Both the position numbers and the translations under genes were made by a program. DNA of 16,009 nt from CAZDXJ01 sp964509475 (lineage in GTDB: Bacteria; Pseudomonadota; Gammaproteobacteria; Methylococcales; Methylomonadaceae). Of the stretch, positions 5,446-13,281 are shown one piece after another. The notes below the pieces were generated by a model, which did no database searches, was not told the DNA's origin, and worked only from the letters and a program-made list of their open reading frames with translations. How positions within the stretch are numbered: position 1 is the first letter of the stretch; the number at the start of each line of letters is the position of its first letter. The stretch lies in NCBI GenBank assembly GCA_964509475.1, contig CAZDXJ010000054.1, forward strand, positions 1 to 16,009, in the 5' to 3' direction.

Positions 5446-7520
5446 CGATTTTGCCGGGTTGTTTCCAGCAATAAGGCTTCCATGTCGTGTTCAGACAAGG
5501 GTTTGCTGAAAAAATAACCCTGGATAAAATCGCATTGATAATCGTAGAGATAAGCAAGCTGAACGGCATCCTCAACGCCTTCGGCAACAATTTCAAGCCC
5601 CAGTGAGTGCCCCATTTTGATAATGGCCTGGACAATGTCGCAGCTTTCCTTGTTTTCCGGAATATCGCGGACAAAGGCCTGATCAATTTTCAAAACATTA
5701 ACCGGAAATTCCTTTAAATAGGACAGCGAGGAATATCCGGTGCCAAAATCATCAATCGCCAGACGAATACCCATATCATGCAAACGCTTCAATTGCATAA
5801 TGACTTTTTTGACATCACCCATCAACATGGACTCAGTGATTTCCAGTTCCAGATACTGGCTGGACAGGCCTGTTTTTTTCAAGGTATCTTCAACCGTTTG
5901 AATAAAATCGGGTTGGGCAAATTGCTTTGCGGAAACATTTACGGAAAGCTGGGGAATGGGATAATTGGCTGCCCGCCATTTTTTCAGGGTAACGCAGGCT
6001 TGTTCCAGAATCCAGCTACCCAACGGCACAATAAGGCCGCTTTCCTCGGCGACTGGAATAAATTGATAAACCGGCACCATATTACCTGACGCTTTGATCC
6101 AGCGCACCAATACTTCAGCTCCGATCAGATGGCGGGTTTTGGCGTGGTATTGGGGTTGAAAATACAAGCAAAATTCGTTTTGTTCCAGCCCCTGGCGAAT
6201 TTCCTGCCGCAGCTGGTTATGCCGTTTGACATTAACGATCAAATCCTTTTTAAAGAACTGGTAATTGTTGCGTCCCTTGCTTTTGGCGTGATACATGGCG
6301 ATATCGGCATGTTTCAGCAAATCCGATGCCGTTTTTGCGTCATCCGGGTAAATAGCGATGCCAATACTGGTACCCACTGTAAATTCCCGGGTTTGCAAAT
6401 GAAAAGGTTGTCGAAAACATTCTTTGATGCGGGCGGCAATCAAACTGGCTTCATAGCTGATCCGTTCATAGTTTTTTTGGTGATCGGTCAAAATGGCAAA
6501 TTCATCACCGCTTAAACGCGCCACCATATCTTGCTGGCGTACTATGGATTGCAAACGTTCTGCGGTTTGTACCAAAAGCAGATCACCGCCGGAATGACCA
6601 ATGGTATCGTTGACTTGCTTGAAATAGTCCAGATCAATAAACAACAAGGCGTTATATTGCTTCTGGCGGGCTGAACGCGCCAAACTATGTTCCAGCTCAT
6701 GAATAAACATCACCCGGTTGGGCAATCCGGTCAAATCATCATAATGTGCCAGTTTTCGATAACGCTGCTGTGCTTTTTTGGTTTCGGTGATATCAACCAA
6801 AACACCGGTGTAATAGGGATATGCGCTGTTTTCCAGATAAAAACGAGCCAGGCGCAAATAGCCGTAAAACATTTGCTGCTCCTTGTTTTGGCATTGCCAT
6901 TCGCCTTGCCAGCCTTGATTTTTGGCGATATAGTGCTTTAGAGTTCTAAAAAAATTCGTGTTTTGATCGCAGTGCAGAAGTTTCCAGGAACGCTGGACAA
7001 TATCCTGGTGCCGGTATCCGGTCAGCCGGCTAAAGGCGTGGTTAATCTGTACAAAACGGAAATTGGCATCAAGAATGAACTGGGCATCCGGGCAATGCAG
7101 AAAAGCCGATCCCAGCATATAAAAAAAACGTTGTTTTTTTTTCTCTGTCGGCAGATGATGACCGCTGATGATCAAATAAGCCGGTTTGTTTTTTATGAAA
7201 ACCGGCGTGTAGCTTAAATATAAGTCAACTGTTTTTTTTTCCGGTGTCTGAAAATGCTCGATGCGGTTAAATGGCTTTGCACGCTGCCAGATTTTTTCAT
7301 CCTGCATGGCGTTCAGACGCAAGCCATTTTCAGGGCTGTTGCTTATGCGGCTCAGTTCCTGACTGGTTTTTCCCTGATAGGGCTGATTGTCCAGACCAAG
7401 CAGTTTCAAAAAATAGGGTTTTGCGGCCAGCCAGCGCCCTTTTTCATCACGAATACAAAAAATATGCGGTACCTGATCAACCAGAAACTGTTCGGAAAAA
7501 GGACTTTCTTGATCATTCAT
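5442..7520 (-). CDS. PAS-PAS-GGDEF-EAL cyclic-di-GMP signalling protein
   Basis: This 692-residue protein has four parts. There are two PAS-type sensor regions (about 10-125 and 130-255, the second ending in a PAC segment VDITETKKA), a GGDEF domain (about 260-425) and an EAL domain (about 440-685). The diguanylate cyclase signature reads SGDEF at 337-341, a variant with the first Gly lost. The phosphodiesterase signature reads EVL at 469-471; the glutamate is kept, as are the DDFGTGYSS motif with Asp590/591, the KID lysine and the EGVED glutamate. From family knowledge this points to a working phosphodiesterase, with the GGDEF half active or acting as a GTP sensor. There are no membrane helices, so it is likely cytoplasmic. 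Its ATG at 7520 overlaps the tgpA end by 8 bases, making it the last gene of the moxR operon. A c-di-GMP gene is not a usual member of that operon. Confidence 0.94.
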   Translation of the reverse strand: MNDQESPFSEQFLVDQVPHIFCIRDEKGRWLAAKPYFLKLLGLDNQPYQGKTSQELSRISNSPENGLRLNAMQDEKIWQRAKPFNRIEHFQTPEKKTVDLYLSYTPVFIKNKPAYLIISGHHLPTEKKKQRFFYMLGSAFLHCPDAQFILDANFRFVQINHAFSRLTGYRHQDIVQRSWKLLHCDQNTNFFRTLKHYIAKNQGWQGEWQCQNKEQQMFYGYLRLARFYLENSAYPYYTGVLVDITETKKAQQRYRKLAHYDDLTGLPNRVMFIHELEHSLARSARQKQYNALLFIDLDYFKQVNDTIGHSGGDLLLVQTAERLQSIVRQQDMVARLSGDEFAILTDHQKNYERISYEASLIAARIKECFRQPFHLQTREFTVGTSIGIAIYPDDAKTASDLLKHADIAMYHAKSKGRNNYQFFKKDLIVNVKRHNQLRQEIRQGLEQNEFCLYFQPQYHAKTRHLIGAEVLVRWIKASGNMVPVYQFIPVAEESGLIVPLGSWILEQACVTLKKWRAANYPIPQLSVNVSAKQFAQPDFIQTVEDTLKKTGLSSQYLELEITESMLMGDVKKVIMQLKRLHDMGIRLAIDDFGTGYSSLSYLKEFPVNVLKIDQAFVRDIPENKESCDIVQAIIKMGHSLGLEIVAEGVEDAVQLAYLYDYQCDFIQGYFFSKPLSEHDMEALLLETTRQNR

Positions 7521-9477
7521 GCGGTTTTTTTATTTCCAGGCGGTTGACATATTTTTTAAACAAATAAAGCCGCTTTCGGGATACTTTATAACGGCCATAG
7601 CGCAAGGCAATGTAAAGCCGCGTGATGCGTTCAATGGCTTCCGCCATCTCCGGTTGCTGGATTGATGCCCGCCGGGAAAACGCCAAAGGACCCTCGCTTG
7701 CGCTTTTGTATAAGCCAAGTGTAGTCAATTTTTTGCAAAAATTTTGGTAAATAGTCAAGGTTTTGTCCTTGTCAGGCGATACCTTGCGCAATAACAACAA
7801 GGCTGACAGCAGGGTAATGCCGGCAATGAGGCCAAGCAACCCAAGCATCCAGCTTTTAAGATTGTCAATGCCGAGTGATGCCAGCAATCCGGCCTGGGTT
7901 TTGCCGTTGTAATTGACCACCCAGCGTTGCCAGGAATAGTCAATATCGCGCCAGATGAAGCGGGCTTTTTGCAGCCAGCTAAAAGTTTTGCCCAAACGGA
8001 TTGGGGTAAAATTCACTTCCCCGGTGGCTTGTTGTTGTTCCAGATTGATATCCTGTTCGATACGTTCAGGCGCGACTGCTGCGGTTGGATCGACGCGCAC
8101 CCAACCCTGTCCAGACAGCCAGACTTCTGCCCAGGCATGGGCATTGGCTTGGCGAATTTCAAGAAAATTACCGACAGTATTGAGTTCACCGCCTTGATAA
8201 CCAGTAACCACGCGCGCGGGTATGTGGGCAACCCGCATTAGATAAACAAAAGCGGTTGCATAATGTGAGCAAAAACCGATGCGATCCTTGAACAGAAAGG
8301 TCTCGATAGGCTTGTCAGGATAAAGTGGTGGGTGCAGGCTGTAAAAAAAGGCCTCGGTTTGGAAATGATCCAGTATGTTTTGAATAAAAAGGCGCGGTGT
8401 TTGGTTGAACCCACCCTGCCGGGCTACAAAGTCGATAATACGCTGCGAGGGTTTGCCGGGCAATTGCAGGTTGCCGCGTTTTTCTCGGGGCGATAACAGA
8501 ACCGTACGATATTCAGGGTAGGAGATCAGTTCATATTCAGCGCGTTGATCGGGTGCCTTGTCTGTGATCAGATGATAATCGCTTTTTTGACTCAGAGGCT
8601 TGTCAAAGCCGGTTGGCATTTCCAGGGCATAGACCCAGTTATGTTTTTGCGGTTCGAGCAGAATTTTATAGTGATAAGCTGTACCTTTTACCTCGGGCCG
8701 GGGTGGTTGATAATGCGGCGGCATGAAATTAACCGGTGTCCAGCGTTTGCCATCGGTATGCGACAGTACCGGACCACGCCAATAACGTTGTTCGGGAGGT
8801 GGAATTTTACCTTTGAAGGTTACCCGAAACGCCAATTGTTCAGACAAGGCCAGATCGGTCAGGGAGCCGGGTTCCAGAAAATCCTTGAGCCCGGAAAGCG
8901 TGCTTTGTGGTTTTTTCAGCAAGGACCAGCGCGGGGTTTCCAGGCGGGGGAAAAACACGAACAGAACCAGCATCAACGGCAGAGCCTGGAATATTACCGT
9001 GGCGGCCAGCTGCATGGATTCACGCAATTGAATACGTGGACTGTTGATAAAAACCAGGGCGCTTAACAAAAGGCAGCACACGATAAAAATATAACCGGCC
9101 ATCAATAGGTTTTGTACATATAGAAACTGGGTGGCGGCAACAAAAAAGGCCAGATAAACCAACAGGTACAAGTCTCTTTGTTGGCGTGTTTCCAGTAATT
9201 TCAAACCCAGAGCGGTGATAAACAAACCCGTACCCGCGTCACGTCCCCAAAGCCCCTGGTTGTGAATAACCAAAAGTACGACAGCTACAGCGGTACTCAA
9301 GGCAATCGATTTGTTACCGGGTTGCAGTTGTTTGTAGGGAATGGTCAAAAAGCGCCAACCGTACAAAAAACAAAAAAATACAAACAAAGGTAATGGAATG
9401 TGGCTTGCATGTGGCAAGACAACCAGGCCGATAGCCGATAACAGTAAGATAAAAATACGATTATCGATGCTTTTCAT
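7513..9477 (-). CDS. tgpA: Membrane transglutaminase-like protein TgpA (DUF3488)
   Basis: This 654-residue protein matches the TgpA layout. About six membrane helices fill residues 10-190. A periplasmic transglutaminase-like domain follows, with the catalytic triad Cys403 (GFCSHYATAF), His447 (NAHAWAEVW) and Asp463 (WVRVDPT). One more helix lies at about 543-563, ahead of a C-terminal cytoplasmic tail of about 90 residues like DUF4129. TgpA of Pseudomonas aeruginosa is essential there and sits in the same moxR-DUF58-tgpA order; its exact substrate is not settled. The start at 9477 is chosen because ATGA overlaps the stop of the DUF58 gene (TGA at 9476-9474), the classic coupling signal. An upstream extension to 9516 would overlap that gene by 43 bases. 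The triad is intact, so an enzyme is expected. Confidence 0.92.
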   Translation of the reverse strand: MKSIDNRIFILLLSAIGLVVLPHASHIPLPLFVFFCFLYGWRFLTIPYKQLQPGNKSIALSTAVAVVLLVIHNQGLWGRDAGTGLFITALGLKLLETRQQRDLYLLVYLAFFVAATQFLYVQNLLMAGYIFIVCCLLLSALVFINSPRIQLRESMQLAATVIFQALPLMLVLFVFFPRLETPRWSLLKKPQSTLSGLKDFLEPGSLTDLALSEQLAFRVTFKGKIPPPEQRYWRGPVLSHTDGKRWTPVNFMPPHYQPPRPEVKGTAYHYKILLEPQKHNWVYALEMPTGFDKPLSQKSDYHLITDKAPDQRAEYELISYPEYRTVLLSPREKRGNLQLPGKPSQRIIDFVARQGGFNQTPRLFIQNILDHFQTEAFFYSLHPPLYPDKPIETFLFKDRIGFCSHYATAFVYLMRVAHIPARVVTGYQGGELNTVGNFLEIRQANAHAWAEVWLSGQGWVRVDPTAAVAPERIEQDINLEQQQATGEVNFTPIRLGKTFSWLQKARFIWRDIDYSWQRWVVNYNGKTQAGLLASLGIDNLKSWMLGLLGLIAGITLLSALLLLRKVSPDKDKTLTIYQNFCKKLTTLGLYKSASEGPLAFSRRASIQQPEMAEAIERITRLYIALRYGRYKVSRKRLYLFKKYVNRLEIKKPHE

Positions 9478-10436
9478 GTTGAGGGTTCGCCAAATAAAGC
9501 CAGCGCCTCCAGGCATTTTCGGGAATGTAGCGGGCCGTTATTCGGCTCCAGTCTTAAACCGGGTATTTTGAAACCGTAAAGCAATGACGCGCGTTCGGCT
9601 TCGATAACCCAGCGGCATAATTGACTCAAGCGTTGCTCGACATTGTTACCCGGTGTGTATTCGTAATCAAGCCAGATTTGTGCCGTGGACGTACCGCTGT
9701 ATTGTTTGCTGTACAGGCCTTGTCCTTTGGCATAGGCTTTCCAGTGTATACGCCGGATGGGATCGCCGTTTTGATAATCGGTCAGTCCGTAAAAATCGTC
9801 ATCGCCTTGTCTGTTAAATCCTGGTTGATGGGGCGCGGTGCTGTATTCGGGAAAAGGCTGGTCGATAACAGACGGCTGTGGGTAAACCAGGGTGGTCAGG
9901 TCGAAATGCAATACCGACCAGCTACGAAACAAGCCAAAAGGGAAATAACTGTACACGGTAACTGCTCCCAGTGCCTGCCGGCCACGCCGTCCGGTTTTGT
10001 CATACAAGGTTACCAGGGCTGTGCTGTGAGCTTCGACATCCAGTTGCACCGGATCGCCCTGTGCGGATTTAATTTGCAGGCTGAAGCGTTTGCTGTTGGC
10101 CGGGTTTTTAATGTGTATCTGGAAGGGCGCGGCTTCGCCGGCAAAAACGTTGCGGGTTTTACCGGGCTGTATGATCAATCCCGACAGGGCTTTGAAGCTG
10201 TGCAATATCGATATGAAAAAAATACTGGCCAATAAAAAAGCCAGAATGTAGGTCAGGTTGTTGTTATAAACAAAAGCGACCAGCAACAGCAATAAAATTA
10301 ACAAGGCAAAACCGAAGCCCCGGCTACCGGGTACGATGAATATGCGGCGCTGATTCAAAACAACCGGTTTTGTATCAACGGTCGCTCTGCCGAAAAAACG
10401 CTTGCGGAGTTGTGTTAACAAAGCGGGCTGGCTCAA
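9474..10436 (-). CDS. DUF58 vWA-related protein of the MoxR-TgpA cluster
   Basis: This 320-residue protein has two adjacent membrane helices (about 41-57 and 61-80) and then the DUF58 domain, whose signature DDDFYGLTDYQNGDP...RRIHWK spans residues 212-233. DUF58 proteins resemble von Willebrand A domains and are thought to be acted on by their MoxR ATPase partner. The start codon is TTG at 10436, overlapping the moxR stop as TTGA (TGA at 10435-10433). No ATG and no clear ribosome site are near, so translation probably depends on coupling to moxR. Its own stop overlaps the ATG of tgpA. Confidence 0.92.
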   Translation of the reverse strand: MSQPALLTQLRKRFFGRATVDTKPVVLNQRRIFIVPGSRGFGFALLILLLLLVAFVYNNNLTYILAFLLASIFFISILHSFKALSGLIIQPGKTRNVFAGEAAPFQIHIKNPANSKRFSLQIKSAQGDPVQLDVEAHSTALVTLYDKTGRRGRQALGAVTVYSYFPFGLFRSWSVLHFDLTTLVYPQPSVIDQPFPEYSTAPHQPGFNRQGDDDFYGLTDYQNGDPIRRIHWKAYAKGQGLYSKQYSGTSTAQIWLDYEYTPGNNVEQRLSQLCRWVIEAERASLLYGFKIPGLRLEPNNGPLHSRKCLEALALFGEPST

Positions 10437-11338
10437 GGGATGGCTACGTTTTCCAGTATGGGGGCGATGATGGCTGCGGAATCGGTGATTTCCGATCGTA
10501 AGCGGTGGCCGGCGACCGGCGCCAATATCGCCTGAATGTCTTCCGGCAGAACCATATCACGTTGTTCCATATACGCCCAGGTCTTGGCCGCAGTCAGAAT
10601 GGACAGGCCGGCACGGGGTGACAGGCCACACGGGAATTGTGATGATTCGCGGGTAAAACGCAAAATCGCCTGCAAATAATCCAGCAACGCACCGGATACA
10701 TGCACGTTTGCCGCCCGCTTTTGTATTTCGGTCAGTTCATCGGGTGGTAACAAAACCGGTAGGGTTTCTATCAGCTCATGCCGGTTCGTGCCGGACAATA
10801 ACTCCCGCTCTGAATCGTGGCCGGGATAACCCAGTTCGATGCGCATCATAAAGCGGTCAAGCTGCGATTCCGGTAAAGGATAAGTGCCGATTTGGTGCGA
10901 GGGGTTTTGGGTGGCGATGACAAAGAAAGGTGTGGGCAAGGGGTAGGTCTGGCCTTCCACGGTAACCTGGCGTTCTTCCATGGCTTCAAGCAGCGCGCTT
11001 TGCGCCTTGGGCGTGGAACGATTGATTTCATCAGCGAGTACCATCTGATTGAACAAAGGCCCTGGATGAAATGCAAATTGGTGTTTTTCAGCATTGAAAA
11101 CAGAGCAGCCAATAATATCGGCGGGAAGAATATCGCTGGTAAACTGGATACGTTGATAAGCCAGGCCAAGTAATTTAGCCAATGTATGCGCCAGTGTGGT
11201 TTTGCCGACGCCGGGTATATCCTCTATCAGCAAATGACCTTGCGATAAAAGACAGCAAAGTGCCAGCCGGATTTGGCGTTCTTTGCCCAGTATGATCTGA
11301 TTGGCGGTTGTCAATAATCGTTGTAAGTGTCGATCCAT
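10433..11338 (-). CDS. moxR: MoxR-family AAA+ ATPase
   Basis: MoxR ATPases are chaperone-like AAA+ proteins that mature or regulate partner proteins with vWA or DUF58 domains. This 301-residue copy has the Walker A motif GVGKTT (43-48), Walker B MVLADE (99-104) followed by INRSTPKAQSALLEAMEE, the sensor-1 segment VIATQNP (140-146) and a conserved YPLPESQLDRF run containing the arginine finger. The ATG at 11338 fits the family start; no strong ribosome site is seen upstream. The DUF58 gene begins inside its stop codon. Together with tgpA this is the conserved three-gene module known from pseudomonads and other gammaproteobacteria. Confidence 0.94.
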   Translation of the reverse strand: MDRHLQRLLTTANQIILGKERQIRLALCCLLSQGHLLIEDIPGVGKTTLAHTLAKLLGLAYQRIQFTSDILPADIIGCSVFNAEKHQFAFHPGPLFNQMVLADEINRSTPKAQSALLEAMEERQVTVEGQTYPLPTPFFVIATQNPSHQIGTYPLPESQLDRFMMRIELGYPGHDSERELLSGTNRHELIETLPVLLPPDELTEIQKRAANVHVSGALLDYLQAILRFTRESSQFPCGLSPRAGLSILTAAKTWAYMEQRDMVLPEDIQAILAPVAGHRLRSEITDSAAIIAPILENVAIP

Positions 11339-11469
11339 TGTTTTTGTTGGTGGAAAATAGTCTGACTTGGAATGTAAATAAGCGGCCAGCCTGCCGTTAG
11401 CAGTAGACGGCTTTTGTAAAATAAATTATATTCAAGGGTACAATTATAGCGGCTGATGCAGGAGTTGTT
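11339..11469. promoter_or_regulatory. Divergent control region between moxR and the DksA-like gene
   Basis: These 131 bases lie between two divergent operons. Two -10-like boxes overlap: TACAAT on the plus strand (11439-11444) and TATAAT on the minus strand (11448-11443). A plus-strand TTGTAA (11414-11419) is 19 bases from TACAAT, slightly long. A second minus-strand TATAAT lies at 11430-11425, but neither minus box has a good -35. If real, overlapping divergent promoters could make the two operons compete for polymerase. The ribosome site AGGAG (11460-11464) stands 5 bases before the GTG of the plus-strand gene. Confidence 0.35.
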
Positions 11470-11823
11470 GTGAAAGAATATGAAGAGGTTCGTAGTAATC
11501 TGCTGGAAATGTTACTGGACCTGGATGAGCGTCTGGGCAAAATTACCGGAGATGTAAAACATACGGATGGATCGTTGCCGAAAGATTCCGTTGAACAGGC
11601 TGTCGAAACAGAAAATGATCAGGTGTTGGATGCATTGGGAAATTTGGCCAGGAATGAAATCAAGCAAGTGAAGCAGGCCATTGCGCGCATCGATAGCGGG
11701 GAATACGGGGTGTGCGTTGTCTGTGGTCAGCCAATCAGGGAAGAGCGCTTGAAAGCACGGCCTTTTTCCGATAAATGTATTCGCTGTGCGGAGCAGGAAT
11801 CACTGCATGACCGCACCGGATAA
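11470..11823 (+). CDS. Short DksA/TraR-family zinc-finger protein
   Basis: This 117-residue protein is of the DksA/TraR family, which reaches into the RNA polymerase secondary channel and adjusts promoter activity, often with ppGpp. A helical N-terminal part is followed by the zinc finger with Cys82, Cys85, Cys103 and Cys106 (CVVC...CIRC). It is about 35 residues shorter than E. coli DksA. In DksA the coiled-coil tip carries the acidic D-x-x-D-x-A; here the matching place reads D39-S-V-E42-Q-A44, so one Asp is Glu. The start is GTG, well set by AGGAG 5 bases upstream. The next gene begins 17 bases before its end, so the two are coupled. Whether it mimics DksA or has its own role cannot be told from sequence. 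Confidence 0.9.
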   Translation: MKEYEEVRSNLLEMLLDLDERLGKITGDVKHTDGSLPKDSVEQAVETENDQVLDALGNLARNEIKQVKQAIARIDSGEYGVCVVCGQPIREERLKARPFSDKCIRCAEQESLHDRTG

Positions 11824-12136
11824 GGAGGGCGGCGGTATTTTTATCGCCATGGCCTGGATGATGTTACTGTCGGTATTGTTATTTTGGATTCCGGTATTGG
11901 GTGCTTTGTTTGCCGGTTTTGTCGGCGGCAAAAAGGCCGGTGGACTGGGCGCAGCGATAACTGCGGTTTTTTTACCGGCGCTACTGATCGGTGCGGGTTT
12001 GTTTCTGTTCGCGGCGCTGTTAACGGGTTTGCCCGGCATGGGGCTGTTAGCCGGGGTGGGTGGCATGACTCTGGCTCTGCTCAATGTTGGTCCGTTGTTG
12101 TTTGGCGCCATATTTGGCGCGGTTTTGCGGGACTGA
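11807..12136 (+). CDS. Small glycine-rich membrane protein, function unknown
   Basis: This 109-residue protein is almost all hydrophobic, with about three membrane helices (roughly 15-40, 45-70 and 78-105) rich in Gly, Ala and Leu. I do not recognise a family. The ATG at 11807 is chosen because AGGA lies about 8 bases upstream, inside the DksA-like gene, whose end it overlaps by 17 bases. An ATG at 11849 is possible but its nearest purine-rich site is too far. The next gene starts 1 base after its stop. The tight packing suggests it works with, or is expressed alongside, the MscS-like channel that follows. Confidence 0.75.
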   Translation: MTAPDKEGGGIFIAMAWMMLLSVLLFWIPVLGALFAGFVGGKKAGGLGAAITAVFLPALLIGAGLFLFAALLTGLPGMGLLAGVGGMTLALLNVGPLLFGAIFGAVLRD

Positions 12137-12137
12137 A

Positions 12138-13187
12138 ATGGATTTTTCTGGCTTGGATGGCAAGCTGACAAACCTGGATCTGTTTGTTTTTGGTATCAAT
12201 TTATTGATTTTGCTGTTTTCCCGTTGGATCGTTCAGGGTGTGAAAAAGCCAACGGAAGATACGGCTTACAAAAACAAATTGTGGACTTTGCGGACGATTA
12301 ATTTTGTATTGATCGGCCTGGAAATTATCGGTCTGTTCGAAACCCAGTACATCCGTCAGATTTCCTTGACCGGTCTGACTTTATTGCTGGCTTTCATCGC
12401 AGTACATTTGTTACAGATATTTTTGCTCTTCAAGTTTGGCCGGGTGCGCGAGCTTGAAGGCGAGTGCTGGCGCAGTGAAACCTATCAATCGGAAATTTTT
12501 GGTTTGATAGGTGTTGTGCTGGCGATCATTGTCAGCATTCTGGTCATTATCAATATATGGGGAATGACGGATTGGTTGCAGGCGACCAGTGTGTTAGGCG
12601 CCTTGTTATTATTGATTTATTCGACCAGGGACGTGTGGGTTGCCGATAATATCAATGGTTTGATTCTGTTATACAATGGCGATGTCGAACCCGGCAGTGT
12701 TATCAAGGTTGAGGAATATGATTTGTTGGCGATTGCCGTGCAGATCACGTTGACGCAAACGGTTTTTCGTGACTTGCGTTGCCGGCATCGTGTGGTTTTG
12801 CCAAATTCAAAATTACGCGCTGCCAAGATTGACGTGCTGAGCCAGGGGCCAAGTTCCGGGCTTCGCCAGTTTGCCGATTTCAATCTGGCTTACGGTTTAT
12901 CCAGCAAGCAGGCCAGCGAATTTTTATTGCAAGTCTGGGAATGCGCCGGGGCCGAAGAAACGGCAATCAACCTGGAAAAACCCGCTTCCGTCAAGTTGCA
13001 TTGTACTGGTGATCACGCCTTGACCTGGCGCTTGTCCTATTCATTGAGGAATGTTTACAAATTAATCGACGCCCAGTGCGCGATTAACAAGGCGGCTTAT
13101 GATCTGTCTTTGCAGCGCAATATCGCATTGAATACACCACTGACACATCAGATCGAGTTGCGTAGCCAAGCACCGGCAACCGCATAA
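12138..13187 (+). CDS. Divergent MscS-like mechanosensitive channel protein
   Basis: This 349-residue protein has about five membrane helices in its first 165 residues, then a soluble MscS-type region. The conserved features are the pore-helix-to-beta transition (VADNINGLILLYNGDVEPGSVI, about residues 172-193) and the LPNSKL motif with Pro222 and Asn223, where MscS proteins have PN. MscS channels release solutes during hypo-osmotic shock. The pore helix here (about 149-165) lacks the Gly/Ala pattern of E. coli MscS, being ATSVLGALLLLIYS instead. Gating may thus differ, or the protein may be a non-channel relative. The ATG at 12138 comes right after the upstream stop, with GGGA about 5 bases ahead. 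It is the last gene of the trio with the DksA-like gene. Confidence 0.82.
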   Translation: MDFSGLDGKLTNLDLFVFGINLLILLFSRWIVQGVKKPTEDTAYKNKLWTLRTINFVLIGLEIIGLFETQYIRQISLTGLTLLLAFIAVHLLQIFLLFKFGRVRELEGECWRSETYQSEIFGLIGVVLAIIVSILVIINIWGMTDWLQATSVLGALLLLIYSTRDVWVADNINGLILLYNGDVEPGSVIKVEEYDLLAIAVQITLTQTVFRDLRCRHRVVLPNSKLRAAKIDVLSQGPSSGLRQFADFNLAYGLSSKQASEFLLQVWECAGAEETAINLEKPASVKLHCTGDHALTWRLSYSLRNVYKLIDAQCAINKAAYDLSLQRNIALNTPLTHQIELRSQAPATA

Positions 13188-13281
13188 GCGATTTTTTGCG
13201 CTTCGTACACGGGAGCCAAATAATAATTCGGCTTTAAATACAACTCAAGTTAAAATAGTTCTTTGTCATTGAAGTGATGTT

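Noticed and set aside
9621..10235. Antisense open frame of 204 codons inside the DUF58 gene
   Set aside because: The DUF58 frame shows clear family motifs and coupled start and stop codons; the antisense frame shows none.
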